NCBI GenBank assembly: GCA_944474755.1
Contig: OX104117.1
Location: forward strand, 65,091,522 to 65,155,521
DNA length: 64,000 nucleotides
Reading direction: 5' to 3'
Origin: Limnoperna fortunei
Lineage: Eukaryota > Mollusca > Bivalvia > Mytilida > Modiolidae
The translations under genes were made by a program, and so were the position numbers. This document shows, piece by piece, positions 35,537-47,469 of this stretch; position 1 is the first letter of the stretch; each line of letters starts with the position of its first letter. The notes beneath the pieces are model-generated. The model did no database searches and was not told the origin of the DNA. It worked only from the letters and a program-made list of their open reading frames with translations.

Positions 35537-36110
35537 TAGCTGTAGAATCCAGGTCGCACTTCCTTGGCAACCGACATGACGGTAGCTTTAGAATCCTGGT
35601 CGTACTTTCTTGGCAACCGAAAGGACGGTAGCTGTAGAATCCTGGTCGCACTTCCTTGGCAACCGGCACGACGGTAGCTGTAGAATACTGGTTGCACTTC
35701 CTTGGCAACCGAAAGGACGGTAGCTGTAGAATCCAGGTCGCACTTCCTTGGGAACCGACATGACGGTAGCTGTAGAATCCTGGTCGCACTTCCTTGGCAA
35801 CCGACACGACAGTAGCTGTAGAATACTGGTCGCACTTCCTTGGCAACCGACATGACGGTAGCTGTAGAATACTGGTTGCTTTCCTTGGCTACTGACATGA
35901 CGGTAGCTGTAGAATCCTGGTCGCACTTCCTTGGCAACCGACACGACAGTAGCTGTAGAATACTGGTCGCACTTCCTTGGCAACCGACATGACGGTAGCT
36001 GTAGAATACTGGTTGCTTTCCTTGGCTACTGACATGACGGTAGCTGTAGAATCCTGGTCGAACTTCCTTGCAAACCGACATGACGGTTATTGTAAAATCC
36101 TGATCGCTTG
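35537..36110. repeat. 46-bp satellite array
   Basis: About 12 tandem copies of CGACATGACGGTAGCTGTAG + AATCCTGGTCGCACTTCCTT + GGCAAC. Isolated units also lie at about 30,110 and 31,900, left of the TA element, showing that the element split or extended the array. Minus-strand open frames here are repeat artefacts. Confidence 0.92.
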
Positions 36111-36990
36111 TCACTAGTTTTGTTTTTAGTTCTCATACATATTTGTACATGTATAAATTTTCCCCTCATTTATTGTTTCCTTACCCATCATATTCAGTTA
36201 TTTTCAGTTAAGCTATGTATTTTAATGTTCTTATACATCTGAATATAGAGCGGTTATACATAAGGTAATGACGAATTTAAATTAACCATATAAATGTTTG
36301 GGAATGTTAACGATATGACTCGATCAAATTCTATGTATTTTTGTTCTGTTTGATATAATGAGAACACGACAAGCTCAAGCAACACATGTCCGAATATTGA
36401 TCTAGTAACTGTAGTCTGGGAACACGTGTCCGAATATTGATGGAACGCTTAACACACACATTTCTCTGGAAAGATGAAATACAGTATGATGTTTAGGACC
36501 TTTGAAATAATAACTTAAACTTAAAACCAGATCACGCCAATAATTCTTTTATAAATACAAAAAAATGAACAACAAGCGAATTGATTTTTAATAGGATATT
36601 AGAACTGTCTTCTCAAGATACAACTTTGCCTTAATCATACCTTCAAGTGGTTTTTTAAAAGTGGAACTTTATTATTTTTATTTCTTTTTATGTTCAATGT
36701 TGGTCTTTAAATATGACTCTTGTAGTGTTATTTTAATGATATTTTATTCAAATCTCACTTAAATATTTTAATAATTCGTCCCACAATGGGATTTCACTTA
36801 TTTTTCCGCCCTCACACAATAATCAGTCTCATATATTTCTTTGTTAGGGCAAATGGTTGAATTACCAATTATTTATTTGCGTATGTTTACATTATCAGTG
36901 ATATGGCTTATTATTTAAGCAATACATTCAATAAATTGATTGACAATTTTTGCGTCAGTTTCAGTGATGTATTTATGGCGGCAGTGGAAG
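36111..36990. repeat. Diverged duplicate of the 30.1-31.9 kb block
   Basis: In order: the GTTCTCATACAT region, two of the roughly 40-bp units (GTAACTGTAGTCTGGGAACA), the AAAGATGAAATACAGTATGA block, TTAAACTTAAAACCAGATCA, the CCTTAATCATACCTTCAAGT block, and TTTCAGTGATGTATTTATGG at the end. Confidence 0.8.
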
Positions 36991-37370
36991 GCAGTATACC
37001 TGTGGAGAGGACAGTATATTCTGAACAAATGACTTCAATTCAGAAACAAACCAACAAACAACAACAACAGAAATTTCAACAGAGACAAACCACCACAGAA
37101 AGTTGGTAGTCGAACTCAATAAAACCCATACCTGCAATCCCCTGACGCTATTCAAAATAAAAACAACTGCAGAATATTCACAACAACATGTAATAATGAC
37201 TGGATAATCTGATATAATGTTCATTTCACTGCGAAAAAAACGGAATGAGTACTGAACACATCGACATAAGCAACACATGCCGATTTATATTATCTAAAAA
37301 GTAATCCGTATTAAAACAGTTTCAGTCGATTAAATAACTATATAAATCATACCTATGATTACACGTTGTT
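36991..37370. other. Non-repeat spacer
   Basis: No gene or repeat recognised. Confidence 0.5.
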
Positions 37371-37374
37371 TTTA

Positions 37375-38030
37375 CACGTTTTATAACACAACCTACATTA
37401 CCTAGACAACATAATCTACATAACCTAGACAACACAATCTGCATTACCTAGACCACACAATCTACATTACCTAGACAACACAATCTACATTACCTAGACA
37501 ACACAATCTACATTACCTAGATCACACATAACCTAGACAACACAATCTTCATTACCTAGACCACACAATATACATTACCTAGACAACACAATCTACATTA
37601 CCTAGACAACACAATCTACATTACCTAGATCACACATAACCTAGACAACACAATCTTCAGTACCTAGACAACATAACCTAAATTACCACCAAAACACAAT
37701 ATACATTTCTATGACAACACAATTTACATCAACAAGACAACACTATCTTTTACCTAGACAACACATTGTCCATTACCAAGATAACACAATCTACACTACC
37801 CAGACAACACAATCTACATAACCAAGACAACCCAATCTACATTACCAAGAAAACACAATTCACATTACCAAGACAATACAATCTATATTAACAAGACAAC
37901 ACAATCTACATTTCCATCTAAACACAATTTACATTAACTAGACAACACTATCTAAACTACATAGACAACACAATGTCCATTACCTAGACAAAACAGTCTA
38001 CATTACCCAAACAACACAATCTTCATTATC
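37375..38030. repeat. 23-bp minisatellite
   Basis: Roughly 28 copies of CATTACCTAGACAACACAAT + CTA, with increasing substitutions to the right. Stops in several frames; not coding. Confidence 0.9.
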
Positions 38031-38608
38031 AGAAATTTTAGTCAAAATCAGAAAAAACAATGCCTTGTTCTATTTCTAACTTGTTTATATTTGAACATGA
38101 AGTTGATTAATAAGTCAAGTGATGTAAACTAATAAGCCTGATTCTTTCAGTAACATGTACAAGATCTAATACATGTATATCAAATCGCATCAGCATTTAA
38201 TGGATACAATAGGTATATTCGTGGTGTATGATCGAATAAAACAAGGTTATCAATGTTATAAATCTTTAAAACACACACTAACATGAAATATAACACTTTT
38301 ATGAAAATATTTTGTCATTATAGGAATTTTAATATATCAGTGAAAGAATCAATTTCAAAAGACGTTTTTTTTTTGGAATATATTTCAATGTTAATTATAC
38401 AAAAAAATCTAACTTAAAGAAAGTAAATCGAAACCATGAATATAAATAAGAATACCGGTATATTTTATATCCTGTTTCAATAGAATCACTGCATTTTAAA
38501 ATTTAAACACGTTTAGATTCTTCATACATCGAATGTCCATGAATTATTGTCGATTTTACATGAAAACTTCAGGAAAACTTTAAGTTATTGGTTTTTATAC
38601 TTCATGAG
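38031..38608. other. AT-rich spacer
   Basis: No feature recognised. Confidence 0.5.
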
Positions 38609-38671
38609 GTGCTGATCGTTTGGAGAGCTGCTGAGACAAATAACTTTAACTGGCGATTGGCAACGCAATAG
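38609..38671 (+). pseudogene. Relic of a second TMEM26 exon 1
   Basis: The frame reads VLIVWRAAETNNFNWRLATQ and then a stop. TMEM26 exon 1 reads MLAVWRAADVEKNNLFWLLA over the same stretch. At DNA level GTTTGGAGAGCTGCTGA differs by one base from the functional exon, and weaker similarity continues past the stop (GCAATAGTGCAATTCGATT against GCAATGTTTTGATTGTGATT). Three residues are deleted in the linker. It lies 9.3 kb downstream of the TMEM26 stop on the same strand, so it is most likely the remnant of a tandem TMEM26 duplicate. No further exons of it are seen. Confidence 0.6.
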
Positions 38672-38805
38672 TGCAATTCGATTAAAATATTTAAAAATAT
38701 GAAATATATTGGCTTGATGCCTGGAATAATAGGACTAAATTTTAATTTTATAAACTGCAACGACATCTACACAGATTTAAAGAGTGAAACAATGCACCGT
38801 ATATT

Positions 38806-40050
38806 ATACTCACTCACAAAAAAAACGCGACATACGAAAAATGGGAATTTCACTTCATATATTATTTTAACAATTTATCATATAAATAATTGATACAGAA
38901 ATGTAAAAATTGGCACACTTCTTGTTCATAAGTTCTTTTACCATGGAATAAAACATTTTGTCGCATATTGTCAATAAATCACGCAAAAAATATCAGTAGC
39001 TGTTGTGCCCACCATTTGCTTGTAACACAGCCCTTACTCTTCTTGGCATGGATTCATTAAACGTTGAGTACGAACACGCGGTATCCTTTGCCACTCATAC
39101 TGAAGTGACTGCTTTAATTTTTGCAGATTTTGCGGCGGTGGTTGTAGTTGGCGCACGCGCCCATCCAGTTCATCCTACAGATGTTCAGTTGGGTTAAGAT
39201 CCGGAGATCGTGATGACCAACGGATAATATTGACATTCTGTTGCTCTAAAAAATCTAATGTTACACCTGCTGTATGTGGTCGGGCATTCGAGTGATGAAA
39301 AATATCTCTTTGAATGTCAATTACGGGCAATAAGTGCGGCCGTATAATTTCGTCTCTATACCTAACAGCGTTACGCCTCCGCTAAAATTCTCTCTTTCTA
39401 AAACACAGTTTTGCGCAAAACTTTAATTTCGGCGCCTGTACACTCGTATGCGACCATTCCGCTTTTCAAGCTGAAAACGTGACTCATCGCTGAACCAAAC
39501 TCTTCTCCAGTTCTGTAAATTCCATACCCGAACTGTAGTACACCATCTAACCGCTCGGCGGTTTTTCGTAGTACCAGCTGCTGGTAGCGTCTCCAAAGGC
39601 GTGAAATTGTGCTATGATGAACATTGTACGTTCTGGCAACAACATTCTGTGATTCCCCGGCTTCGATTCGGCCGATAACGATATTCCGGGTAGCAGGGGG
39701 TAGCAGCTTCTAACCTTGGCATTTCGTCACCTCATCAGAATTTTATTTTTACTAATGCAGTCAAGAAAAGAAATAGCTGGGTTTTATACCTATTGTCTGA
39801 GTAAAATACCCATGATTTGCACGTGAAAGTCGACCCTGTTTTTAGCAATTCGTAATTCATAGTGTGTTACAAAATTCGACCACAGTCGTTCACGGGGGGA
39901 TGAACTTAAATGCTTTCAACTGGAAACCTTTAATTAAGGTGTAATTATAATGTTGTGTATATCTTTTTGAATATTTATAGGTTATTTGTCCGCAAAAAAA
40001 TGATTTGAAAAAATTTATCCGATGTTGCGTTTCTTTTTTGAGTGAGTATA
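38806..40050 (-). mobile_element. Tc1/mariner-type transposon, internally deleted
   Basis: Ends are TATACTCACTCACAAAAAAA at the left and its near reverse complement (TTTTTTGAGTGAGTATA) at the right. TA at both ends could serve as the target duplication. The minus strand encodes pieces of a Tc1-like DDE transposase. Near 39,680-39,580 is a helix-turn-helix part (RTYNVHHSTISRLWRRYQQ). Near 39,500 is a block with FSDESRFQLEKR, which holds a catalytic Asp. Near 39,300-39,190 are HNARPHTAG and WSSRSPDLNPTEH, the second Asp region (first residue mutated from D to H) and the third acidic block with its Glu. The N-terminal and catalytic parts are joined with material missing, and frameshifts occur. 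Inactive. Confidence 0.8.
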
Positions 40051-41099
40051 TTAATATGAAATGATATATTAATATTTATATACTTTTATCTTCAACAACC
40101 GTAGGCACAGTATAATACATAGTCGTCATTTATGATTTATTTTGTTGTCCCTGGTCATTATTCATCAAATGATTTACTGTGGGCAATACGGTGTTATATG
40201 GACCGGGAGCTCTTCTCTATATTGTATATGGACCAAAGTAAATTGGTTAACTATTTTTATAAACGTATCTTCCTTTGATTCTGAATAATTTCAGTTATTA
40301 CTTTTTATATAAGGAATTGTTTTCGTTTGATTGCTTTGTATTCACGTTTTATGCAGTTTTTAATGCTTTTTCTTCAGTCAGACAACACTGCATTAAGTAA
40401 TATTTTCTGTACTAAGCTTGCCACGTTGATGTTCAATGCTATAAACACTACATTTACCACGTTAGGTATTATATATATGCAATTAAGGTTGAATTGAAGT
40501 AAATTAAGCTGTTAGTATGGTTGCCGGATGCGGACATCTTTCCTTTTAATATTTCATAAGCAATAAAATAAAAAAAAACGCAAAACTAAAAAATTATCGA
40601 AAACCAAAAAAGGCGAAAGGCTTTTAAAACCTCTTTGGTTTTTTAGCTTTAAAATATAAAAAAAAAAAAAAAAAAAAAAAACCAACAGAAAAACGCGAAA
40701 TGGTCGCATCCGTCTATAGATCAGCGTTTTATGCTGTATAAAATATTTAAAATATTAAAAATATTTCTCTTTAATTTTCCTAGTCTTTTTGTCAGTTGCA
40801 AAGTCAACTTGTGCAGTATATCAATCAGTATACAGTTAATTTTTCTATTCACTTTATTTACCTATACACAGTCGTTGTTCTTTTATTTTCTGTGCGTTAG
40901 TCATTATACTGAGTCAAGTAAGTTAAATCGAAAAATATACTCTTCCAAAAACTAAACGTAACAATCAATATTTTTTGTTTTGCTAACATTAATGTTCTTA
41001 ACAATTTCCGTGATTTAGACACGAAAACCTGATCACGTTTAATTAATTTAAAATGGCTGTTGAACATGCGTTGCCTCATCAGGCAATTAGTTGTTAATG
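40051..41099. other. AT-rich spacer with a long A run
   Basis: An A homopolymer of about 23 nt at 40,659-40,681. A short A-rich repeat with GGCGAAAGGC precedes it. No gene recognised. Confidence 0.5.
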
Positions 41100-41325
41100 A
41101 GTATTCGTTTGTTTGTTTGTTTGTTTGATGGTGTTTAACGCCACTTTCAGCAATTTTTCAGCTATATCATGGCGTCCAGTTTTTATTGGGGGAGGAAGCC
41201 GGAGTACCCGGAGAAAACCCCCGACCTGCGGTAGGAAAACTGGCAATCCTTGTCAATTAAGATTGGAGTCGAGTACACCCTGCCTGCAGTGAGAATCGAA
41301 CCCGCAATCTCAGTGTTGACAGAAT
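41100..41325 (-). mobile_element. V-SINE-like retroposon, best-preserved copy
   Basis: The plus strand shows GTTTGTTTGTTTGTTTGATG (tail), GGTGTTTAACGCC, TTTTCAGCTATATCATGGCG, GGAGGAAGCCGGAGTACCCG, and GAATCGAACCCGCAATCTCA (B box, complementary). The tRNA head beyond CAGTGTTGACAG is cut. Reference copy for the family in this window. Confidence 0.9.
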
Positions 41326-42384
41326 GAGTATTCGTGGTGTATATTTTTTGTAACATAATTCAATCAATAGAATTTGAAATGGTGTGACATTATTGTTGTC
41401 AGACGATCATGTGATTACCGTCAGTCAATCTTTGTTCCCCGGCAAATTACAGTTTATTTCGTATCGCATTTTAAATGACGGCAAGAATCAGGGTTGACAT
41501 TATGGAATACTTAAAAGTTGTTTGTACAATAGTAAAGCCACACATATGTCAAAGTTTTTGAATGGGGAATTTTATGACATGACGTGAAACCGTGTTTCTG
41601 TAATCTCAGCGATGTCCTCTGTGTGACGAGATAATAAGTGGACGATGCCATGATTGAATTTAGGGGCTATGTTTATTTACCAAGGGTTCCTTATTGATAG
41701 GGAATAATCAGAAGATGTATGGAAACAGTGTACACGTTAATTATACAAAACTTTATTCGCCGCCACCACATACAATAATATCAGGGTCTGTGTGTCCAGA
41801 TTATGTTACAACCCATTTAAGTAGAGTTTTCTAAGAGACAAACAAACAAACGGTAATGACCACACATAATTTTAAATCAATCCAGTTCTACTGCATATAG
41901 CTATAGTTGAATTAAAGTAGATGCATGAAAGTAGGACGTACGGTTTGTGGGCCGCCAAAGGTACTATGTCGCTCCAGGGCAAAGCCTTGTTAGGAGTCAA
42001 GGGCGCAATTATAGCATATTAAAAGGTTAAAATAGATTTTAGAAAGACCGATATGCCATAGTGAATAGTTGACATTTTCTTAGCATTTAGTATTGATAAA
42101 GATAAAAATTTATAGGAAACAAAAACATTTTTGTGGGTTGCTAAATTTTTTTTTAGATGTTTGATGTTTCTCGTTTTTTGTTCTTTTGCTTTGGCTGCTC
42201 TATATAGTATCAAAAAGACATACAAAAAAGGACAAATATAACAGACAAATGACATCAGGTTTTTATAATGATTTCATAAATTAAATGAGTAACATAGAAG
42301 GTATACCCTAAGTGGACGTCAAGCACGTATATAATGCAGTTTGCAATGATACGAATCTACAAAATTGACGAAAGCATATCGGCT
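41326..42384. other. AT-rich spacer
   Basis: No feature recognised. Confidence 0.5.
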
Positions 42385-42512
42385 TTTGGGGGTTTTTTTT
42401 GGATGGTGTTTAGCGCCATCTTTAGCAATTTTTCAGCTATATCACGGCGTCCAGTTTTTATTACGGGAGGAAGCTGGAGTCGGAGAAAATCCCCAACCTT
42501 CGGTACGAAAGC
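42385..42512 (-). mobile_element. V-SINE-like retroposon, 3' half
   Basis: GGATGGTGTTTAGCGCCATC, TTTTCAGCTATATCACGGCG and GGGAGGAAGCTGGAGTC on the plus strand match the tail half of the 41.1-kb copy. The head is missing. Confidence 0.8.
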
Positions 42513-43649
42513 ATGTCGGAAACAGGTCGTAAATTGACGGGATGTCGGAAACAAGTAAAAAATCGACAGTTCTAAGCATGTCGATAGAAAACAGATCATA
42601 AATTTGAATGAACCACAACTGGTAATGTAACTATTACTTAAAATTAATGTTGTTATTAGCACAAAACCTCTTAGCAATATGAATTGTCTATGAGGGTCGT
42701 CATTCATGTGCATTCACGAGCATATGCAACGGATGGAATGTTCAGTGTTCAATTTTAATTTACTTATTTACTTTCCTACCTTATCAAACCCATGTATAGA
42801 ACCCTCAAAGAAAACCCCACAGAAACTAATAAACACTATCATGATGATAGAAATTAATAAACACGATGACGATGGTAAGTAATTCAACAGAACCACAAAT
42901 TTTCATCAACATCATTGGACAGTTTGACAAGTTGGGAGTAACATAACTGGTGCTGTGTATATAATTTATATCAGTTTGACACTTGATATCGACGTACGAT
43001 ACAGTACAAAAGTATAACCGATTGGAGCTCTCAGCAAAGAGGGTGTGTGGTAGGGGCTCCTTGCCCGATGTTAGAATTTTTTTTCGAAACAATGGAACAA
43101 TTTTGGGTGACTTCTGCCTCTTTCCGAACTAGGATTGATAAGATATGTGTAATTTATAATGCATCCTATTGAAGTTGAAACAATACATTTGGCTAAAAAT
43201 ATTTCTATTCTCGTAACATAACAATACTTATATTGTAAAAGGATGGTCCTGATCGCATTCCACAATCCCCCACGTTCCGAAGGCAATGCATTTTTTAAAA
43301 ACTTATTGTGTAAGTGTAGGCGTCCAGTAAAAAAATCTATTTAAAATCTATATATTTTTTTGGTATACTCGAATTTTAAAAATAAAGAAATTCGTTATTT
43401 CACACGTTTAAACGCTTGCAAAAGAAAATTATATATATGTAAAGGTTTTTGAATATTTTAATATTTAAAAAAAATATCTCCTTAACTTTCAGGAACAGTT
43501 TACTAATATTATAATGATTGGATTTATTACAAATTATCATGGGCTATTTCACTCGAATTAGTTTCCAAAACAAGTCTTTGTGTACATAGAGATATCATAC
43601 GAGTCATATATTAATAGTCAAAAATAAATACGTATTTTTCAATTATAAT
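42513..43649. other. AT-rich spacer
   Basis: A small duplication around 42,500-42,600 (GCATGTCGGAAACAGGTC, GATGTCGGAAACAAGTA, GCATGTCGATAGAAAACAG) is the only structure seen. Confidence 0.5.
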
Positions 43650-43870
43650 ATTAGAGTATGACGTCAAGTAATTCCATTAACGTTAATGATAGTCATTACA
43701 GTTTAGTTGACCTTGAAACGGTTTCGGTTTTATGTTTTACCTTAAATCAGCAGCTTTACCATTCGTATGAAGTCGAGTTCGATTACCGGTGATGACAACC
43801 ATTACAGTTTGGTTGACCTTGAAGGAGTGTCGGTTTTGGATCTATACCTTTGTTTGGCGACCTTAAATTA
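43650..43870. repeat. Diverged tandem pair of about 110 bp
   Basis: CATTACAGTTTAGTTGACCT (about 43,694) and CATTACAGTTTGGTTGACCT (about 43,801) head two similar blocks, each continuing into TTCGGTTTT / GTCGGTTTT. Confidence 0.6.
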
Positions 43871-45151
43871 GTAACATGACTTTTCTTGTCTTACCTTTTT
43901 CTATTCTAGCAACATAAAAGCTGGCGAAAAATGAATCGACAAACTAATTAATTCGCCTAAATATTGACGAACTACAGCATGAGTTAAAAATATTCAAATG
44001 TGCCCGCAACAGGGACGACATACAGCGTTTTTGCGACAATCCGCATTTATTGCTCACCGGTGGGAACTCTGATTTCGCTATTACTACCGTCATTTTCGAT
44101 TTAAAATTTGTGGTATCCAACATCAAACTGATAAAATTATTTTAAATTTTGCATTTTATATTTCAACTTATTTCATTCTAACTTGGCTGAATTCGTTAAA
44201 TTTGTCTTTTTCGCTCGTGTTAATAGGGACTATGTACGGAGAAAACGATAATAAAATGTCCTGAATTCAGAAAAAAATCGAAACCGATAACATCTAGAAA
44301 TCACATTTGGTATCAAAGCATTTTAACTGAAATGATAACGAAACGGATACGTCAGCGCTTTTAATGACACCTTTTAAAAAAGTATTTAAACAGGTTTGCT
44401 AAATATGCGAATACCTCATGCAAAGCTTTCAGTATAATGTTAGTTGTACTTTATAAGGTATATAGGTATTATCACTAATGCCACCTTAAAATACACGGGT
44501 TTTGTCTTACCAATCTTTACGTATGACACAAGTTCAAAAAAATTACATGGATCTTACTATTTGGCCACTTGTTATGAGCGATTTACAAGTGATTACGATT
44601 AATTAAGAGCCATTTACAGTTTTTTACAAATATTTAAGGCAAAAATTTACTATATTATCCGAGTTCATTACGAACAAGTTACGATATTTTACGAGCTGTT
44701 TATGTGTTGTTACGAATATATTACGGAATGTTACGATACATCTAAGCTTTTAGATGTAAATTTCGACTTCTAAACGTATTGTTACAAATAGTGAAGAGAC
44801 TTTAAGTTTTTATGCAAAAACGTGTGTAATTTGTTGTTTGAGCATATTTATTTGCTAATGGATTAGACACGTTTTAACAACATTATAAAAGTCCTTTAGT
44901 AACAAAAATGATTACAAAAAAGACATATTATGACGATACACTACCAAACGTGTCCTTCCCCTAAAAGTTTCCGATCTGCCCAAAAGTGCGGAAACGTGTC
45001 CATTATCTCTTGTACGCCTAAACGTGTCCAATTTGCCTAACCACGATTGCTTACAAATCTTTTATTTCATTTCTTAAAAAAAATGAACACACGAACAAAT
45101 GTATGTATTATGTTCAATAGAAAGTAAAAAACATCACCAGCCAGTATAGAA
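43871..45151. other. AT-rich spacer
   Basis: Many short TTACGA-type motifs around 44,590-44,750 but no regular period. No gene recognised. Confidence 0.45.
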
Positions 45152-45359
45152 TACGACGGCTTATTCATGCCAAACAACAAAAAGAAAAAAAAATATTTCG
45201 TTTGTACGATATATTAAATAGTTTGTACGGTTTATTAACCGTTTTAACTATTTAATAAACCGTTTAAACGATTTAATAAACGTTCAAACGGATTAATAAA
45301 TCCTACAAACGAAATAAGATTTTTGTCTAGTTGTTGTTTGGCACGAATAAGCCGTCGTA
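45152..45359. mobile_element. Snap-back element, nested stems
   Basis: The outer arms are TACGACGGCTTATTCATGCC + AAACAACAA and its reverse complement. An inner stem is built from TTTCGTTTGTACGATATATT and its complement near 45,300. The centre has repeated AATAAACCGTTTAAACGATT-like segments. The outer right arm overlaps the 3' end of the Ig-like frame below. Confidence 0.75.
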
Positions 45360-45660
45360 ATAGAACGAATAATCGTACCCTCGCTTTTTTTGGCGAGGAT
45401 ACGAATTTACTCGTAATGTAGCAGAACGGGAGTGAATCACTCCCGGCACTTTAATGTCCAAAAGAAGTTGCATATATAATCCGCCGTGGTCAATTTTGAT
45501 ATTTTTCAACAGTGTCACCATTTTATTATCGGTTTCGTGTTTAAGATCGATCATTATTGAAACGTATTGATAGTTATTGCCGTTTTTCATTACCCGCTGT
45601 GCGTTGTGCATTAATTGACATTCGTGTCTCTGTTTAATTACATTGAGAAACCCGAAACTG
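45327..45660 (-). pseudogene. Possible immunoglobulin-like domain exon (uncertain)
   Basis: The open minus-strand frame contains MVTLLKNIKIDHGGLYMQLL followed by PGVIHSRSATLRVN. The spacing L.I.n(I/V)..D.G.Y.x and the closing S.TL.V strand fit the second half of an Ig V-set domain. The residue after Y, normally two before the Cys, is not followed by Cys (YMQ instead of YxC). That loss suggests either decay or an unrelated protein. A plausible acceptor (AATTAAACAG at about 45,634 on the minus strand) precedes RHECQLMHN. The last residues run into the snap-back element. No complete gene could be assembled. Confidence 0.3.
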
Positions 45661-45899
45661 AACGGCTTGTTGCATCTTGGGTAAATTATCATATGTTCGA
45701 TCTCTTCTTATTATCTCTTAATGATATATAATTGTTTTCGGGTACGATTGACCCGTTATCGCTTTTCCGGTAAAAAACCATTCTCTACAATATAGTTCAT
45801 GTTGTAAGTGATAAAATGGCTAATTTAAATAAAGAAATAATAAAGAAAATATTTCATTTACAGTTTTTCGTATTTGTTAAATCCTTCAAGCTTTAAAAT

Positions 45900-46330
45900 A
45901 CTTTTTTTGTCCTGATCTAATAAGAAGTAGAGATGTACAAAACTGCATATTAATGTGCGCTTTATAAGTGTCTATCTCTGTGGTAAGATATGATCGCTTC
46001 AATTTTTATTTTTGGATTATTTTACTATCTATAGGGTAAGCCTAGTATTTGTATTAATGCATTCTATTCTTGACATTATATAATGTATATACTTGCGTTT
46101 CTTTTTTTAATTAGTTATTTAATTTGATAAGAAAAAGGCATTTTAAAATTTTGTAATGTTATATTAAGTAATGTATTTCATCGCTTCAATTGTATTTCTT
46201 GGATTATTTCATGATTTATATGATAAGCTTCGTAATTTGTTTATGCATTCTTGTTTTAACATGATAAAATGTATATTTTTATGTTTCTTTTATTAGTTAC
46301 TTAGATAATTTGATAATAAAAGTCCATTTT
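45900..46330. repeat. Diverged repeat of about 186-bp period
   Basis: Two tandem units (about 45,989-46,174 and 46,175-46,330) share TTGGATTATTTTACTATCTA / TTGGATTATTTCATGATTTA and TAATTTGATAAGAAAAAGGC. Relatives are at 49.6-50.0 kb. Confidence 0.65.
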
Positions 46331-46500
46331 TGGGAAGGTTGCGTAGCAAACTTTCCCCTTGCTAACGCTCAGATACATAGAAACTACTGCGACCGGCGTG
46401 TAATAAAACCATACGCTCGTAAAATATAGGTCACATTGGAGGAATCTATCAATTACATGAATCGGTGCACCACATTTATCTTGAACAACTTTACTATACA
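46320..46500 (-). other. Cys-containing open segment, possible exon (uncertain)
   Basis: The minus-strand frame has CGAPIHVIDRFLQCDLYFTS then VWFYYTPVAVVS and SVSKGKVCYATF. The C...C...W arrangement is compatible with the first half of a V-set Ig domain on the same strand, upstream of the frame at 45.3-45.7 kb. No convincing splice donor before the stop was found, so linkage is speculative. Confidence 0.2.
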
Positions 46501-47469
46501 TGTCCTTTCGTATTATGTCTCATTTACTGTATAACTGATAACTAATATTACGATTTAAACTAATATTCCATGTTCATCCGCGAAAGACAGACTCGTTACA
46601 CTTTTTGGTTTTGGAAATCAACGCGATATTAGGCAATCCTCGCGATAGCTGTTCACTGAACCGACAAATGTAGTACTGAAAGTGGCATCAGTCTAATAAT
46701 ATTTGACGACGTTATTATGATTGAAGTGATTTAATGATTATTTTGTGCGATCGTGTGGTTGTCGTTTCATACGGTTTTGCATTCTATTTTTTACGTGTTT
46801 AATTAAATGAAAGTCAACACAAAAGTGTGTGCTTTGTCGATGTACAGATTTGCAGAGCGGCGCCATCTACACAAGAATATTAAATGGATTATTCGACATC
46901 GGCGATCATGCACTCACCATGTCGCTACATTATTCCATAGTAAAAGCTGACACAATTTGTTTCCGGTCCTTTTGATTAATTTTTATAATTGGTAATTCAT
47001 GCTGAACCATTAATATATCTCGTTACACGAGTCGAAATTGGTCACCACCCATCGTAAGAAGCCAAAAAACGTACCAATTTTCCGTGTATGTTTACCTCAC
47101 GAAATTGCCGTCGTTTCAGACGATGTTGCATTTTTATGCTTTAAGTATCTAATTAAACGAAAGTCAAAACGATATATTTTTCTTCATTTTATGTGTTCCT
47201 TAAAACAAAGGAAGATGTGATCAAGAGTGTGTTTAAGTAGAAGTTTTTTGAGTGACAAATAAAACCTCTTAGCGCGTATGGTCGATCTTATGTTCCTTAT
47301 GTAGATCCAAAAAGGTGCAAATTGAAAGCAGCAATTATTTTTTAACATTTCTTCAGCGTTTTGAAATGCTGTTTTTTAATTTGATAGATCGATTTTCCAA
47401 GGTAAATTTTGACCAAAATTAGAACGGGTGTAACTTGGAGCAAGCGATTATTGTCCATTTGAAAACCTT
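46501..47469. other. Spacer
   Basis: Two short similar blocks (TTAATTAAATGAAAGTCAAC near 46,800 and CTAATTAAACGAAAGTCAAA near 47,150) hint at a local duplication. Nothing else seen. Confidence 0.4.

Noticed and set aside
35364..36114. Minus-strand frames of 131-195 residues with repeated SVAKEVRPGFYSYR-like blocks
   Set aside because: Product of the 46-bp satellite; the reading frame rotates every unit, and no start, splice or non-repeat domain supports a gene.
37375..38030. CRISPR-like array
   Set aside because: Units are contiguous 23-bp repeats with no unique spacers, in a eukaryotic context without cas genes.
39003..39197. Plus-strand frame with HTEVTALIFADFAAVVVVG
   Set aside because: Antisense shadow of the Tc1-like transposase.
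40659..40681. A23 run as the tail of a processed pseudogene
   Set aside because: No upstream coding relic or target duplication was recognised; a simple homopolymer is sufficient.
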